Source of the DNA: Anaerolineales bacterium
GTDB taxonomy: Bacteria > Chloroflexota > Anaerolineae > Anaerolineales > UBA11579
Direction: 5' to 3'
Assembly (NCBI GenBank): GCA_016932165.1
Contig: JAFGDK010000034.1
Coordinates: forward strand, 1-64,000
DNA: 64,000 nt
The stretch's first letter is position 1; every line of letters begins with the position of its first letter. Below the pieces are notes generated by a model. The model saw only the letters and a list, made by a program, of their open reading frames with translations. It was not told where the DNA came from and made no database searches. Shown here piece after piece: positions 24,207-34,504 of this stretch. Both the position numbers and the translations under genes were made by a program.

Positions 24207-26518
24207 TTTGGCTCCCATAGAACTTCAATCCGGGTGCCCTCACTGGGCATAGAATTTATTACAAAACTAGCTGTTTTGCTGATCGAGTCAATCCCTTTTA
24301 TTTGTTTTTCCATATCTAACATCCCATAGCATTTTGCAGCTGCCTTCCGCTCCGGGATGGAGAAACCGACGCCATTATCGAAAATAGTCATTGTGTAAAT
24401 GGATCCATCCCCATCAAAGATCACCTCGGCCTGGCCATCTTGAATCTCATGAATACCTGAATGCCGCAGGATATTGATCAAGGCTTCTCTGCCTACATTG
24501 TAAAATGCAGCCCGAACAGGGAAGGGCAGACTGTCACGCACCCTCCCTGGATGGATGATTATCCGCCGGTATACATCCTCGAAAGGTGGAAACCCGGAGG
24601 ACATATAATCCAAGAAGGCAATCAGAGCAGGGATAAGCCCTTCGTTTTCCAAGGTCAGAATATCTCCCGGGTCAGCCAAAATACGATCCATTGTATTTGC
24701 GATATACCCTATCGCTGTGCGAATTTTTGTCACCTCATCCTGATGATTGTTATATTCCTCCAATACCCCACTGCGAATCATCCTGTCCATCGGATTGAGC
24801 ACACCACCCGCCATGATAGCTCTGATATTGTGGACTGATTGCTGTTGCCTGGCAATATAATTTTTCATCCGGATATTCTCAATCGTTTGAACAAACAAAT
24901 CGGCAAAGGCTTCGAACAGATGCTGTTGGAATAAGGGGAACCGGCTTTCTGAGGGCCAACCAAGTCGGTTTTCAACCTTCAGAGCGCCAATTATCCGGCC
25001 ATATGTATTCACCAATGGCGCAATCATTATCTGTTTGCTGACACGAGATTCGAGATGTTTAAGGTGACCAAGATAATTCCCTCTGAATGGGGAAATTCTG
25101 ATCTCGTTCGCTCCATAATTGATCACCTTCTGCCGGTAAACCGCATATCCTGTCAAACCAGTGCCAAATTGGCCGCTGATGATGCATTCATTGTTCGTAA
25201 ATGACTCTTCCGGTATCGCCGTGGATGCAACCAGGTGCATCACTTTTGGATTATCGTCCGTTTCCTGGTTGGGACGCACGAAAAACGCTGAACAGTCTTC
25301 TACGTTAAAAATATCAGCACAAATCTCCACAAGGTCTCTGGCGGCCACAAGATCATCATTCCAATCGGCCTTCAATGACGAAAGCTTCCTAGCCCAGGTG
25401 CGCATGATTGATTCCTGATTGTTTTGCTTGGCTGCCAGAGTCATTGCAGCCGGAGCAAGAGCGCTTTCGATCAAGGTTGCAGCCAATTCCTTGGCAAAAA
25501 GGTCAGCATTTTGCTTATCTTGATTATCGAAAGCATCAATTCTTGTAGAATCCAGGCTGAGCATCCCAAATATTTCCCGGGTAGAAGGGGAAATCAGGGG
25601 CGCGCCCATCCAGGTGCGGATATGGGCTGCGTGATATAGATCATCGCTGAACGGCGGGTATTTGGAAGTATCCACCACAATCACTTCTTTACTCTCAAGA
25701 ACTTTTCTGTTTGGAAATCGTGGATCGTCAACTGGAAATTCCACCCGATAGAGCTTTTCAGGTTCAGGAAAACCGATGCAGGCAACGATCTGCAACCTGT
25801 CCCGGTAGAGAAGCTGCAACGAGGCCGAATCAAAATCGATTAGGTCATTGTATTCCTCCATCTCCTGTTCGATTCGGAATTTCAACTCAGACGGTGAAAT
25901 GATCAAGGTTTCCTCTGGTTCTGGCAAGTGGCGCTGCATGCGGTAAAGCCAGGCGCTGGCGATAATGAAGATAGATCTTGGCACCCAGGTGCCTAAGAAA
26001 GACAGAAAATCTGGCCTTTCTGCCATCAACGCAATCGCGTTAAGCAGGCTGAATAGATATGCAACCACCACAATACCTGTTTGCCAGGATGCCTGCATCC
26101 GGGAATTGAAGTGCGCCACAGAGATGATTGGAATCAGATAGAGCAGATAAACTTCCGTCTTTAAATTGCCTGCAAAATAGACTACCAATGAGAGAATCAG
26201 GGTATCAATCATCCAGAGCAGGTTATGAAAAAAAACTCGATCAATGATCTCTGGATTTTCTCGCACAAAGAATATCGCTGCCGCTGCAACCATGAGGTAA
26301 ACTGCTTCTACCACAAACTGACCCAAAACTGTTACCTCGTAAAAACTGCGCTCCCGATTAAATGCCCATAACGAAATGAGCAGCGAAAACGCTGCAATAA
26401 GTCTGAATACAGCCAGCATATAAAAAAACCCATTACGGGAACGAATAGAATAGAGCAGCGATCTAAAAAACAGTCTCCTCCCCTTCTTCCGTTTATTTCT
26501 ATCTTTAAAATCACTCAT
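24203..26518 (-). CDS. Membrane sensor histidine kinase with two GAF domains
   Basis: A 771-aa kinase. It has a basic N-terminus and about six membrane spans (30-210), a first GAF domain (about 225-355, with WMGAPLISPSTREIFGMLSL), a second GAF (about 385-555, with IMIAPLVNTYGRIIGALKVE), a short helical region, and a HATPase domain (about 665-771: NVGREALINILRHSG, FDNGVGFSI, MPSEGTRIEVLW). The ATPase part is of the NarX/HisKA_3 type, but the dimerisation segment (QQSVHNIRAIMAGG) departs from the usual RELHD motif; its His may or may not be the phospho-acceptor. It overlaps the response regulator gene by 4 nt. Input is unknown. Confidence 0.85.
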   Translation of the reverse strand: MSDFKDRNKRKKGRRLFFRSLLYSIRSRNGFFYMLAVFRLIAAFSLLISLWAFNRERSFYEVTVLGQFVVEAVYLMVAAAAIFFVRENPEIIDRVFFHNLLWMIDTLILSLVVYFAGNLKTEVYLLYLIPIISVAHFNSRMQASWQTGIVVVAYLFSLLNAIALMAERPDFLSFLGTWVPRSIFIIASAWLYRMQRHLPEPEETLIISPSELKFRIEQEMEEYNDLIDFDSASLQLLYRDRLQIVACIGFPEPEKLYRVEFPVDDPRFPNRKVLESKEVIVVDTSKYPPFSDDLYHAAHIRTWMGAPLISPSTREIFGMLSLDSTRIDAFDNQDKQNADLFAKELAATLIESALAPAAMTLAAKQNNQESIMRTWARKLSSLKADWNDDLVAARDLVEICADIFNVEDCSAFFVRPNQETDDNPKVMHLVASTAIPEESFTNNECIISGQFGTGLTGYAVYRQKVINYGANEIRISPFRGNYLGHLKHLESRVSKQIMIAPLVNTYGRIIGALKVENRLGWPSESRFPLFQQHLFEAFADLFVQTIENIRMKNYIARQQQSVHNIRAIMAGGVLNPMDRMIRSGVLEEYNNHQDEVTKIRTAIGYIANTMDRILADPGDILTLENEGLIPALIAFLDYMSSGFPPFEDVYRRIIIHPGRVRDSLPFPVRAAFYNVGREALINILRHSGIHEIQDGQAEVIFDGDGSIYTMTIFDNGVGFSIPERKAAAKCYGMLDMEKQIKGIDSISKTASFVINSMPSEGTRIEVLWEPK

Positions 26519-26538
26519 ACAACCTCACAGGTATCATC

Positions 26539-26575
26539 ATCACTATAATTATAGTGATTTGACAGGTGAGAACAA
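26539..26575 (-). promoter_or_regulatory. Kinase/regulator operon promoter with a 20-bp perfect palindrome
   Basis: On the minus strand a -35 TTGTTC (26570-26575), a 16-bp spacer and a perfect -10 TATAAT (26548-26553) precede the kinase start by about 30 nt. The -10 is embedded in ATCACTATAA and its exact reverse complement (26539-26558), a likely operator for autoregulation. Confidence 0.6.
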
Positions 26576-26841
26576 GTACTTTTGGACATCCTGCTGGGCC
26601 TTTTGGCCAATAGAAAGCTCGATTGATGTGAATATTGTCATGAAAACCTTAAAAAATTGAGAGCGCACATCCATTTATGCAACCGTTTGCACCAGATTGC
26701 GGTAAAATAATGCTTACGGCAGCAACCTGGAGAAGGAAAGTCAGCATCTTCTTTCTAACCAGCTATTTGTCCTGCTATAATTGATTTAACATTCACCTCA
26801 CCATCAAGGACTTCACAATATTACGACAACAGGCCGGCAAG
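26576..26841. other. Upstream region of the alpha-glucan operon
   Basis: No ORF is supported. A TATAAT hexamer at 26776-26781 is the best -10 candidate for the glucan operon, with no convincing -35. A small GGCC/TTTT/GGCC hairpin lies near 26597-26608. Confidence 0.4.
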
Positions 26842-29800
26842 ATGCGCATACCTACCCCCCTATCTTCTACACCCAACGTGAACTTTGAGTTCCACATCTC
26901 TCGCGCTGTTCGAGAGCAATATGACTTCGACCAGTCAATATTCACCCTCAACGGGAATGTGATCCTGGCAGATTTTCAGGCTGCCCGAATTTTCACCCAG
27001 AAATTAAACAGCCTTCGCGAGAAGGGCCAGCCGGCCTTCATGGCCGGACAGGTCAACGCCATGGGGCTGATTGATGAGATCCTGCACCTCGTCCTTGGGT
27101 TGTATAAACAGCAAATAAAACCTGCTGTGATGGCCGAAGCGCTGGACTGGATCTACTCCCGCCTCGGTAAGCAAGCCGTAGACCAAGCCCTGGCTACCTT
27201 CTGTATCCAGTTTCCGGCACTTACCGTTTATCGGCGGGAACAGAGCGAAGAGCAATATTTCAATGCAGCCACAGACAGCATCCCCAACACCCAGATCATC
27301 CTGGAAGAAATGCTCATGCTCTGGCTGGCGAATGCCAACCCTGCTTTCAGGCCCTATGCCCTCCTGTTCGATGATACTGATCTTCAGGAGAATACAGTTT
27401 ATTCCCAGATCATCGAACAGCTGGACCAGTTCTTCAATTACCAGCCCACCTTTGGGCCGCATAACCAGCAGTTGATTGCCATGCTGCGCAGTCCGGCAAA
27501 AGCCTCCCCAGACTCGCTCATTGGCCAACTCGATTACATCCGCACCCATTGGAGCATTCTCATCGGTGAATTCCTCCACAAACTGCTTTCCAGCATGGAT
27601 TTGATCACCGAGGAAGAGATCGCCCGTTTCGGTATCGGGCCCGGCCCAGCAGAGGTCTACGACTTCCACGCCTGGGGACTGGGTGACGCACCAGAGCAGT
27701 TCAGCGAGGACAGCGACTGGATGCCCCGCCTGGTGCTACTGGCCAAAAACGCATATGTCTGGCTGGACCAGCTCTCCCGGCAGTATCAACGCCAGATTAC
27801 CCGCCTGGATCAGATTCCAGAAGAAGAACTCGATCGGCTTGCCAACCAGGGCATTTCTGGCCTGTGGTTGATCGGGCTGTGGCGGCGCTCAAATGCCTCC
27901 CGCCGGATCAAACAAATGATGGGCGACCCAGACGCTATTGCCTCAGCGTACTCGCTGGATGACTACCAGATCGCCGAAGAGCTTGGCGGCAGCCAGGCAA
28001 TTGACAACCTGCGCCAGCGCGCCATCCGCCGCGGGATCCGCCTGGGAGGCGACATGGTCCCCAACCACATGGCAATCGACTCACGGTGGGTGTTTGAACA
28101 TCCGCATTGGTTCCTCGGCTTGGATCATTCCCCCTTCCCCGGCTATTCCTTCAACGGTCCCAACCTCTCTGGACGGGAGGATATCGGCATCTACCTGGAA
28201 GATAAATACTACAACCGCAGCGATGCCGCTGTGGTCTTCAAACGCGTCAATTTCTGGACTGGTGAGGAACGCTACATCTACCACGGCAATGACGGCACCT
28301 CCATGCCATGGAACGACACTGCCCAACTCGACTTCACCAAACCCGAAGTGCGTGAAGGCGTCATCCAGACCATTTTGCACGTTGCCTGGCAGTTCCCGAT
28401 CATCCGCTTTGATGCTGCCATGACACTGGCAAAAAAGCACATCCAGCGGTTATGGTTCCCACTTCCCGGGAGCGGTGGGGCAATCCCCTCACGCGCTGGT
28501 CATGGGATGACTGCCGAGGAATTTGAAAGCGCCATCCCCAAGGAATTCTGGCGCGAAGTAGTAGACCGTGTAGCTCAAGAAGTCCCCGACACACTATTAC
28601 TGGCAGAGGCCTTCTGGATGATGGAAGGTTACTTTGTCCGCACTTTGGGTATGCACCGGGTGTACAACAGCGCCTTTATGCACATGCTGCGCGATGAGGA
28701 TAATGCCAAATACCGGGATCTGATCAAAAAGACCCTGGAATACAACCCCCAGATCCTGCGCCGCTACGTGAATTTTATGAATAACCCCGACGAAGAGACG
28801 GCGGTGGAGCAGTTTGGCAAGGGAGATAAATATTTCGGTATTGCCACCCTGATGGCCACCCTACCTGGGCTTCCAATGGTCGGTCACGGTCAGATCGAAG
28901 GCTACTCCGAAAAATACGGCATGGAATACAAACGAGCCAAATGGCAGGAGCAGCCTGATCACCACTTGGTGGAACGTCATGCCCGGCAGATCTTCCCCCT
29001 GTTTCACCAGCGGCGTCTGTTTGCCGGGGTGGAAAACTTCCTGCTCTATGATTTCTACTCCGCATCCGGCCATGTGAACGAAGATGTCTTTGCCTATTCC
29101 AACCAACTTGGCGACAGGCACAGCCTGGTGATCTACCATAACCGCTTTGGTGATACCCGCGGCTGGATCAAGACCTCGGCAGCCTACCTTGATCAGAGCA
29201 GTAGCGAGAAATCCCTCATCCAGCGCAATCTTGGCCAGGGGCTCAGCCTGCCCAACGATCCCAATGCCTATGTGATCTTCAGAAACCTGGTTACCGGCAA
29301 GGAATATATCCGCAACTGCGCAGAAGTGCATGAAGATGGAATTTTTATGGAACTCTTAGCCTACCAGACCTATGTCTTCCTGGACTTCAGGGTGGTGTTT
29401 GATTCCCCGGATGGCAGCTATAACCGGGTTAACGCCTATCTGGGCGGCCAGCCAGCAGACAGCGTGGAACTAGCCATGCAGGAGATGTTCCTCCAGGTGA
29501 TCCATAACCCCTACCGTGAGCTGGTAAATGCCGGCATGGTGCGCTATCTGGTCGCCTCTCGAAGAGACCTGGCAGACGAAAGACTGGATGATGTTCCCCT
29601 GGACCAGGTGGAGCAAAAAGGCGTTCACCTGCTCCGGGAAGCGGCTCGATTCCTCAATTCAACACCTGAGATTGACCCAATCGCGGCGCTGATGCGAACC
29701 CGAACGGGTTCAGTTCTGAACTTGCCGGTATTGGATGAAGACTATCCCTGGCCGCGCTCCGGAAAATACGCCGCCGTGGTCACTCGTATCCAGGAAAAGT

Positions 29801-30351
29801 TGGATCAGGATGTCTTCAACTGGACAGCTCTGCTGATTGCTGTACTGACCAATGCCCTTGGCGAGATTGCCAGTGATGAGAGCCGGACAGCCTCCGCTGC
29901 CGTTCAGGGGTGGATTGATGAATGGATGCTGCGCAACGTCATCAGGGAGACCTTTGAACAGCTCCCTGTCAGTCCCGCGGCTGCCAGTTATGGCGCTTCG
30001 CTTGTCGGTCTGTTGGCGGGTCAATTCGACTGGCCGAATCTCAAATCCAGCAAGGTAGGCAAACCACTCACCGTGATGACCGCCTGGCTGGCTGATCCAG
30101 CTATCCGTGATTTTTTACGAATCAACACCTTCAATGATGTGGAGTGGTTCAACCAGGAAGCAATACAAACCTGGCTTGACTGGATGACGATTCTGGGTGC
30201 GGTTAATATCCTATCTGATGAGAAAATCCCGAATGAAGAAGTGCCAAAACAACTGGTCCTAATCCATGATTGGATCTTGCGTATCGGAAAGGCGGTCAGT
30301 CAGGCGGATTATCAGGTTGAAAAACTTGTTAAGCATTTGAAAGGAAAATAA
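26842..30351 (+). CDS. Large GH13 alpha-amylase-family enzyme with novel N- and C-terminal regions
   Basis: An 1169-aa cytosolic protein without signal peptide. Residues 1-330 are an unassigned helical domain. The GH13 barrel covers about 340-800: region I GGDMVPNH (D404, H409), nucleophile D524 in IIRFDAAMT, acid/base E589 in LLAEAFW, and transition-state stabiliser D650 in FMNNPDEETA. Region IV normally reads NHD; here it is NPD, which recalls NTPD of GlgE-type maltosyltransferases (GH13_3). The last 300 residues are helical and unassigned. It is followed after one base by glycogen synthase and then malQ, so it should act on glycogen or maltodextrin. Whether it hydrolyses, branches or transfers is open. 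Confidence 0.85.
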   Translation: MRIPTPLSSTPNVNFEFHISRAVREQYDFDQSIFTLNGNVILADFQAARIFTQKLNSLREKGQPAFMAGQVNAMGLIDEILHLVLGLYKQQIKPAVMAEALDWIYSRLGKQAVDQALATFCIQFPALTVYRREQSEEQYFNAATDSIPNTQIILEEMLMLWLANANPAFRPYALLFDDTDLQENTVYSQIIEQLDQFFNYQPTFGPHNQQLIAMLRSPAKASPDSLIGQLDYIRTHWSILIGEFLHKLLSSMDLITEEEIARFGIGPGPAEVYDFHAWGLGDAPEQFSEDSDWMPRLVLLAKNAYVWLDQLSRQYQRQITRLDQIPEEELDRLANQGISGLWLIGLWRRSNASRRIKQMMGDPDAIASAYSLDDYQIAEELGGSQAIDNLRQRAIRRGIRLGGDMVPNHMAIDSRWVFEHPHWFLGLDHSPFPGYSFNGPNLSGREDIGIYLEDKYYNRSDAAVVFKRVNFWTGEERYIYHGNDGTSMPWNDTAQLDFTKPEVREGVIQTILHVAWQFPIIRFDAAMTLAKKHIQRLWFPLPGSGGAIPSRAGHGMTAEEFESAIPKEFWREVVDRVAQEVPDTLLLAEAFWMMEGYFVRTLGMHRVYNSAFMHMLRDEDNAKYRDLIKKTLEYNPQILRRYVNFMNNPDEETAVEQFGKGDKYFGIATLMATLPGLPMVGHGQIEGYSEKYGMEYKRAKWQEQPDHHLVERHARQIFPLFHQRRLFAGVENFLLYDFYSASGHVNEDVFAYSNQLGDRHSLVIYHNRFGDTRGWIKTSAAYLDQSSSEKSLIQRNLGQGLSLPNDPNAYVIFRNLVTGKEYIRNCAEVHEDGIFMELLAYQTYVFLDFRVVFDSPDGSYNRVNAYLGGQPADSVELAMQEMFLQVIHNPYRELVNAGMVRYLVASRRDLADERLDDVPLDQVEQKGVHLLREAARFLNSTPEIDPIAALMRTRTGSVLNLPVLDEDYPWPRSGKYAAVVTRIQEKLDQDVFNWTALLIAVLTNALGEIASDESRTASAAVQGWIDEWMLRNVIRETFEQLPVSPAAASYGASLVGLLAGQFDWPNLKSSKVGKPLTVMTAWLADPAIRDFLRINTFNDVEWFNQEAIQTWLDWMTILGAVNILSDEKIPNEEVPKQLVLIHDWILRIGKAVSQADYQVEKLVKHLKGK

Positions 30352-30352
30352 G

Positions 30353-31786
30353 ATGCCTGAAAAGATTAAAGTCCTCTTTCTGGCTGCTGAAGCAGCCCCG
30401 TTGGTTAAGGTAGGCGGTCTGGGCGAGGTCGCCGGAGCTCTGCCCCAAGCCCTGCGCAGCCTGTCTGAGAAACCCGATGTGCGCCTGGTGATTCCCAAAC
30501 ACAACCGGCTGGTCCTCGGCAGGCGCACAGCCAAACTGGTTGCAGAATTCAAGATCAAATACTTGCGCGGTGAGATAAACACCAAAGGTTATCAAACCAC
30601 CCTTAACAATACCCCTGTGTACCTGATCGATGGTGAACCGTTCAGCAAGGCAGCTCAAGTGTACAGCTCTGATGACCAGGCGGATGGTTTTAAATACGCT
30701 TACTTCTCCCTGGCCGCACTTGAATTGGCCAAACAACTCGACTGGATACCAGATGTACTTCATGCTCACGACTGGCATACCGCCCTGGCAGTGTACGCAC
30801 TCCGCACCACGCTTAAGGATGATCGATTTTTCACCGGCACCCGCACCCTGCTAACGATCCACAACCTGCCCTACCTCGGCACAGGTGCCGGACCGGCGAT
30901 CAAGGAGTTCGGCATCCCGGTGGCTGAAGGCTCTGCGCTTCCCTGGTGGGCGCAGGACATGCCTCTCCCAATGGGTTTACTCACCGCTGACAAGATCAAT
31001 ACCGTCTCTGAGGGCTATGCTGCCGAGATCCTGACCGAGTTGTACGGATCTGGCCTTGAGGAATTCCTCAACAGCCGGCAGAAACATCTCTCAGGCATCC
31101 TCAACGGGATCGATCTCAAATCCTGGGACCCAGCGACAGATAAAGCCCTTGAGTCAAACTATTCGGTAGACAACTTTGCCCCCCGCAAGGAGAACAAACC
31201 CACCCTGCTAAAAGAACTGGGGCTCCCCTCCAGGCCCAAAACGCCGCTCCTTGCCTTCATTGGAAGGATGGACCGCCAAAAAGGCATCGAGATCGCCCTC
31301 GAAGCCCTGCAGCAGATCCAGGATCTCGACTGGCAGGCTGTCTTTCTCGGCACCGGAGACCCTGAAATTGAACATAGGACTCGCACCCTGGCAGCAGAAC
31401 TCCCCGGCCGGGTGTGTGCCGCCATCCGTTTTGACGGCGATTTATCCCGGCGCATCCATGCCGGCGCTGATATCATGCTGATCCCCTCTCGATACGAACC
31501 CTGCGGCTTGGTGCAGATGTCAGCCATGCGCTACGGCTGCGTACCGCTGGCCCGGGCAACTGGCGGACTGCGGGACACGATTGTGGACCTGTCTGCAAAC
31601 AAGGCGGGAACCGGCTTCCTGTTCGAACACGAAAACCCGGCAGCCATGGTAGCGGCGCTTAAACGCGCCTTGGCTGCCTATGCAGACCGCCGGCGCTGGC
31701 CGCACCTCCAGATGCGCGGCATGAAGCAGGATTTCTCCTGGACACGCTCTGCCCAAAAATATCTGGATTTATACCGGTCCCTGTGA
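30353..31786 (+). CDS. glgA: Glycogen synthase (GT5)
   Basis: A 477-aa ADP-glucose-type alpha-1,4-glucan synthase of the GT-B fold. The N-terminal nucleotide-sugar loop is KVGGLGEVAGALP (from K19), followed by VLHAHDWHTAL (acceptor-binding region), FIGRMDRQKGIEI at the start of the C-terminal Rossmann domain, and RYEPCGLVQMSAMRYG with the catalytic Glu near 384. Length is normal for GlgA. SD AAGGA overlaps the end of the GH13 gene, so the two are translationally coupled. It extends glycogen from the non-reducing end. No glgC or glgB is in the window, so supply of ADP-glucose comes from elsewhere and the GH13 neighbour may provide primers or branches. Confidence 0.93.
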   Translation: MPEKIKVLFLAAEAAPLVKVGGLGEVAGALPQALRSLSEKPDVRLVIPKHNRLVLGRRTAKLVAEFKIKYLRGEINTKGYQTTLNNTPVYLIDGEPFSKAAQVYSSDDQADGFKYAYFSLAALELAKQLDWIPDVLHAHDWHTALAVYALRTTLKDDRFFTGTRTLLTIHNLPYLGTGAGPAIKEFGIPVAEGSALPWWAQDMPLPMGLLTADKINTVSEGYAAEILTELYGSGLEEFLNSRQKHLSGILNGIDLKSWDPATDKALESNYSVDNFAPRKENKPTLLKELGLPSRPKTPLLAFIGRMDRQKGIEIALEALQQIQDLDWQAVFLGTGDPEIEHRTRTLAAELPGRVCAAIRFDGDLSRRIHAGADIMLIPSRYEPCGLVQMSAMRYGCVPLARATGGLRDTIVDLSANKAGTGFLFEHENPAAMVAALKRALAAYADRRRWPHLQMRGMKQDFSWTRSAQKYLDLYRSL

Positions 31787-31823
31787 CCTAGATCATCTCG
31801 AAATAAGGAGTTTCACCTCTAAC

Positions 31824-33320
31824 ATGAGTTATCCACGTTCATCTGGCGTCCTGCTCCATCCCACCAGCCTGCCTGGAAAATACGGAATCGGCGATATCGG
31901 CCCTCAAGCTTACCGCTGGATTGATTTTCTTGAAGCAACTGGCACAAAACTTTGGCAGACTCTGCCGCTCGGTCCAACGGGTTATGCCGACTCCCCTTAC
32001 CAATCCTTCTCTGCGATGGCCGGCAACCCTTATCTGATCAGCCCTGAGGGATTGTATCAAGACGGGCTGATCACCAAGAAAGCCATGGAGGCCCATCCCA
32101 CCTTTCCAACCGAAAAGGTGGACTACGGCACGTTAATCCCCTGGAAAGTGGATCTGTTGCAGCAGGCTTACCGCAAACACAAGAAAACCGGAAAACTGGC
32201 TGCCGAATTTGACGCCTATCAGGATGAGAATGCCGGTTGGCTGCCCGATTTTGTTCTCTTCATGGCCATGAAGCAAGCCCATCAGCTGCGCCCCTGGGTG
32301 GAATGGCCGGAAGCCCTACGCGACCGACAGCCCCAGGCAATAGTTGCCTTCCGAGACACTAATCGGGGTGGCATCATCGAGCAGCACGCTTTCGACCAGT
32401 TCCTCTTTTCCCGCCAGTGGACGGTGGTGAAAGAGTACGCCAACCAGAAGGGTATCCGCATCATTGGAGATATCCCGATTTACGTAGCCCACGACAGCTC
32501 GGATGTATGGGCCCGTCCGGAATTGTGGCATTTGGAAAAGGACGGGCAGCCCACTGTGGTGGCTGGTGTACCCCCAGATTACTTCTCCGAGACCGGACAG
32601 CTTTGGGGCAACCCGATCTACATTTGGCCGCTGCACGCCAAGGAAAACTATGCCTGGTGGAAGAAGCGCATCGAGAGTGTGCTTCAGCAGGTCGATATTA
32701 TCAGGTTGGACCACTTCCGCGGCTTTGCCGGCTATTGGGAAGTCCCTGGCTCAGAAAAGACGGCAATCAACGGGCGCTGGCTGCCCGGTCCTGGGGCATC
32801 AATCTTCAAAGCGCTAAAAGAGCACCTCGGCGCCCTCCCGCTGATTGCTGAAGATCTGGGCGTGATCACCCCCGATGTGGTTGCCCTGCGTGAGCAATTC
32901 AACCTGCCGGGGATGAAAATCTTCCAGTTTGGGCTGGAAGGCGGCAACGATGACCCCTTTGTACCCCATAACTTCGAGGAAAACTGCGTGGCATATACCG
33001 GTACCCACGATAACGACACCTCTGCCGGCTGGTACCAAAATGCCATCCCCGAGCACCAGTGGTTTGCGCGTTATTATCTCGGCCTGGACGAAAATCCCGA
33101 TCCAGGTCTTGTCGCCTGGCGGATGATCGAGAAGTTATGGGATTCGGCGGCCAATTTTACCCTGGCTCCCATGCAGGACTTCCTTGGCCTGGGCACACAA
33201 GCCCGGATGAACTACCCAGGCACCACTTCCGGCAACTGGCAGTGGCGCATGGGCGAGGAAGATCTCAGCGAGGAACTGACTGGGAAACTGACAGAGCTCA
33301 ACAGACGCACAAATCGATAA
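31824..33320 (+). CDS. malQ: 4-alpha-glucanotransferase (GH77, amylomaltase)
   Basis: A 498-aa amylomaltase with the family opening SSGVLLHPTSLPGKYGIGD and the PLGPTGYADSPYQS loop. Catalytic residues are the nucleophile D296 (IIRLDHFRG), acid/base E343 (LIAEDLG) and D396 (YTGTHDNDT). It moves alpha-1,4-glucan chains between maltodextrins, releasing glucose, in glycogen turnover or maltose use. It follows glgA by 37 nt and closes the three-gene alpha-glucan operon. Length fits the bacterial type without N-terminal extension. The start ATG at 31824 has AAGGAG about 13 nt upstream, a slightly long spacing. Confidence 0.95.
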   Translation: MSYPRSSGVLLHPTSLPGKYGIGDIGPQAYRWIDFLEATGTKLWQTLPLGPTGYADSPYQSFSAMAGNPYLISPEGLYQDGLITKKAMEAHPTFPTEKVDYGTLIPWKVDLLQQAYRKHKKTGKLAAEFDAYQDENAGWLPDFVLFMAMKQAHQLRPWVEWPEALRDRQPQAIVAFRDTNRGGIIEQHAFDQFLFSRQWTVVKEYANQKGIRIIGDIPIYVAHDSSDVWARPELWHLEKDGQPTVVAGVPPDYFSETGQLWGNPIYIWPLHAKENYAWWKKRIESVLQQVDIIRLDHFRGFAGYWEVPGSEKTAINGRWLPGPGASIFKALKEHLGALPLIAEDLGVITPDVVALREQFNLPGMKIFQFGLEGGNDDPFVPHNFEENCVAYTGTHDNDTSAGWYQNAIPEHQWFARYYLGLDENPDPGLVAWRMIEKLWDSAANFTLAPMQDFLGLGTQARMNYPGTTSGNWQWRMGEEDLSEELTGKLTELNRRTNR

Positions 33321-33401
33321 TATCCCATTCTAAAGGGTGGGTTCTCTATCTTAAACGATATCTACCTGCCTTGTTTTTTTATCAACCTTGGCGGGTCGAA
33401 T

Positions 33402-34322
33402 ATGGCGTTCAACAAAATGAGCTCGAATCTAAAGGGCATCAGCTTTCTTGTTCTAGCAGTGCTAGTGATCTCCTTCTAGAATATTGCCGTCAAATGGATC
33501 GGTGGCAATTATTCTGTCCTGGAAATCGTCGCGATTCGCAGCCTGGTTGCTTTGCCTTTTACCCTGGTTTTCTACCGCTATGAAGGCAGCCGTGGGCTGC
33601 CAAAAACGCAGCAGCCCCGGCTGGAAATCATTCGGGGGGTGTGCCTGTTCCTCTCATACACGGCCTATATGATGGGATTAGCCGCTCTGCCTCTGGCGGA
33701 TATCGAAGCGATCCGCTTTTCAGCCCCGCTGATGATCACTTTTCTATCCGTGGTGTTGTTGGGAGAAAAAGTGGGACCCAACCGCTGGCTGGCGTTGATC
33801 ATTGGCTTTCTGGGGGTGCTCTTGATCGTCAGGCCAGGTTCGACAGCCTTCAACCTGGGCTCCATTTTCATTTTGATATCCGTACTTTTCTATGCGCTGA
33901 CGGTGATCCTGACCCGCAAACTGCACTCCAACGACAGCAGTGCGACCATGGCTTACTTCAGCTCGCTGGTTTATCTGCTCGCATCTCTGTTACTGTCCCC
34001 GCTGCCTGTCATCGTTGGAGAAATCCCCGTTGCCCACCCCAGCATTGCTTTTCTGATCCGGGGCTGGAGCTTTCCAGGTTTGTTTGATATGTGGATCATG
34101 GCAGGGCTGGGGCTGATTTGGGCGGGTTGGATCTATTTTTTATCCCGCGCTTACAGCCTGGCGCAAGCCTCGGTTATCGCCCCGTTTGAATATATCTCAC
34201 TACCGATCAATATTATGTGGGGCTTCCTGATCTGGCAGGAGATCCCTACAGCGACGACACTGGCAGGCGCTTTTTTAACCTTATTCAGTGGGTTATATGT
34301 CTTGTATCGAGAGCGAAAGTGA
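33402..34322 (+). pseudogene. EamA-family permease broken by an in-frame amber codon
   Basis: Reading from ATG 33402, the frame encodes MAFNKMSSNLKGISFLVLAV and the end of the first EamA helix, then meets TAG at 33477-33479. The same frame continues at once with NIAVKWIGGNYSVLEIVAIR and runs intact to TGA at 34320-34322. EamA relatives usually have Gln at or near this point in the first helix (SLQD), so a CAG-to-TAG change is the simple explanation. Without the stop the protein would be 306 aa with ten helices, normal for the family. An in-frame TTG at 33552 could give a 256-aa product lacking the first helix and a half, unlikely to fold. A sequencing error is also possible. Confidence 0.75.
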
Positions 34323-34504
34323 TCGATCGCTGAAATAGATCAGAATAACATGTACAACTGGCTTTAACCCGTCTCTGTTTCTTCTCTTATCTGGATGTGC
34401 CCCCACCACTTTGGCAGGGAACTCATCACACACACCAGACGTTAAAAGATAAGAACAGTAATCCTGATTCCGGGTGCTGCCGCGCCCGGCCTATCCCAAA
34501 GACA

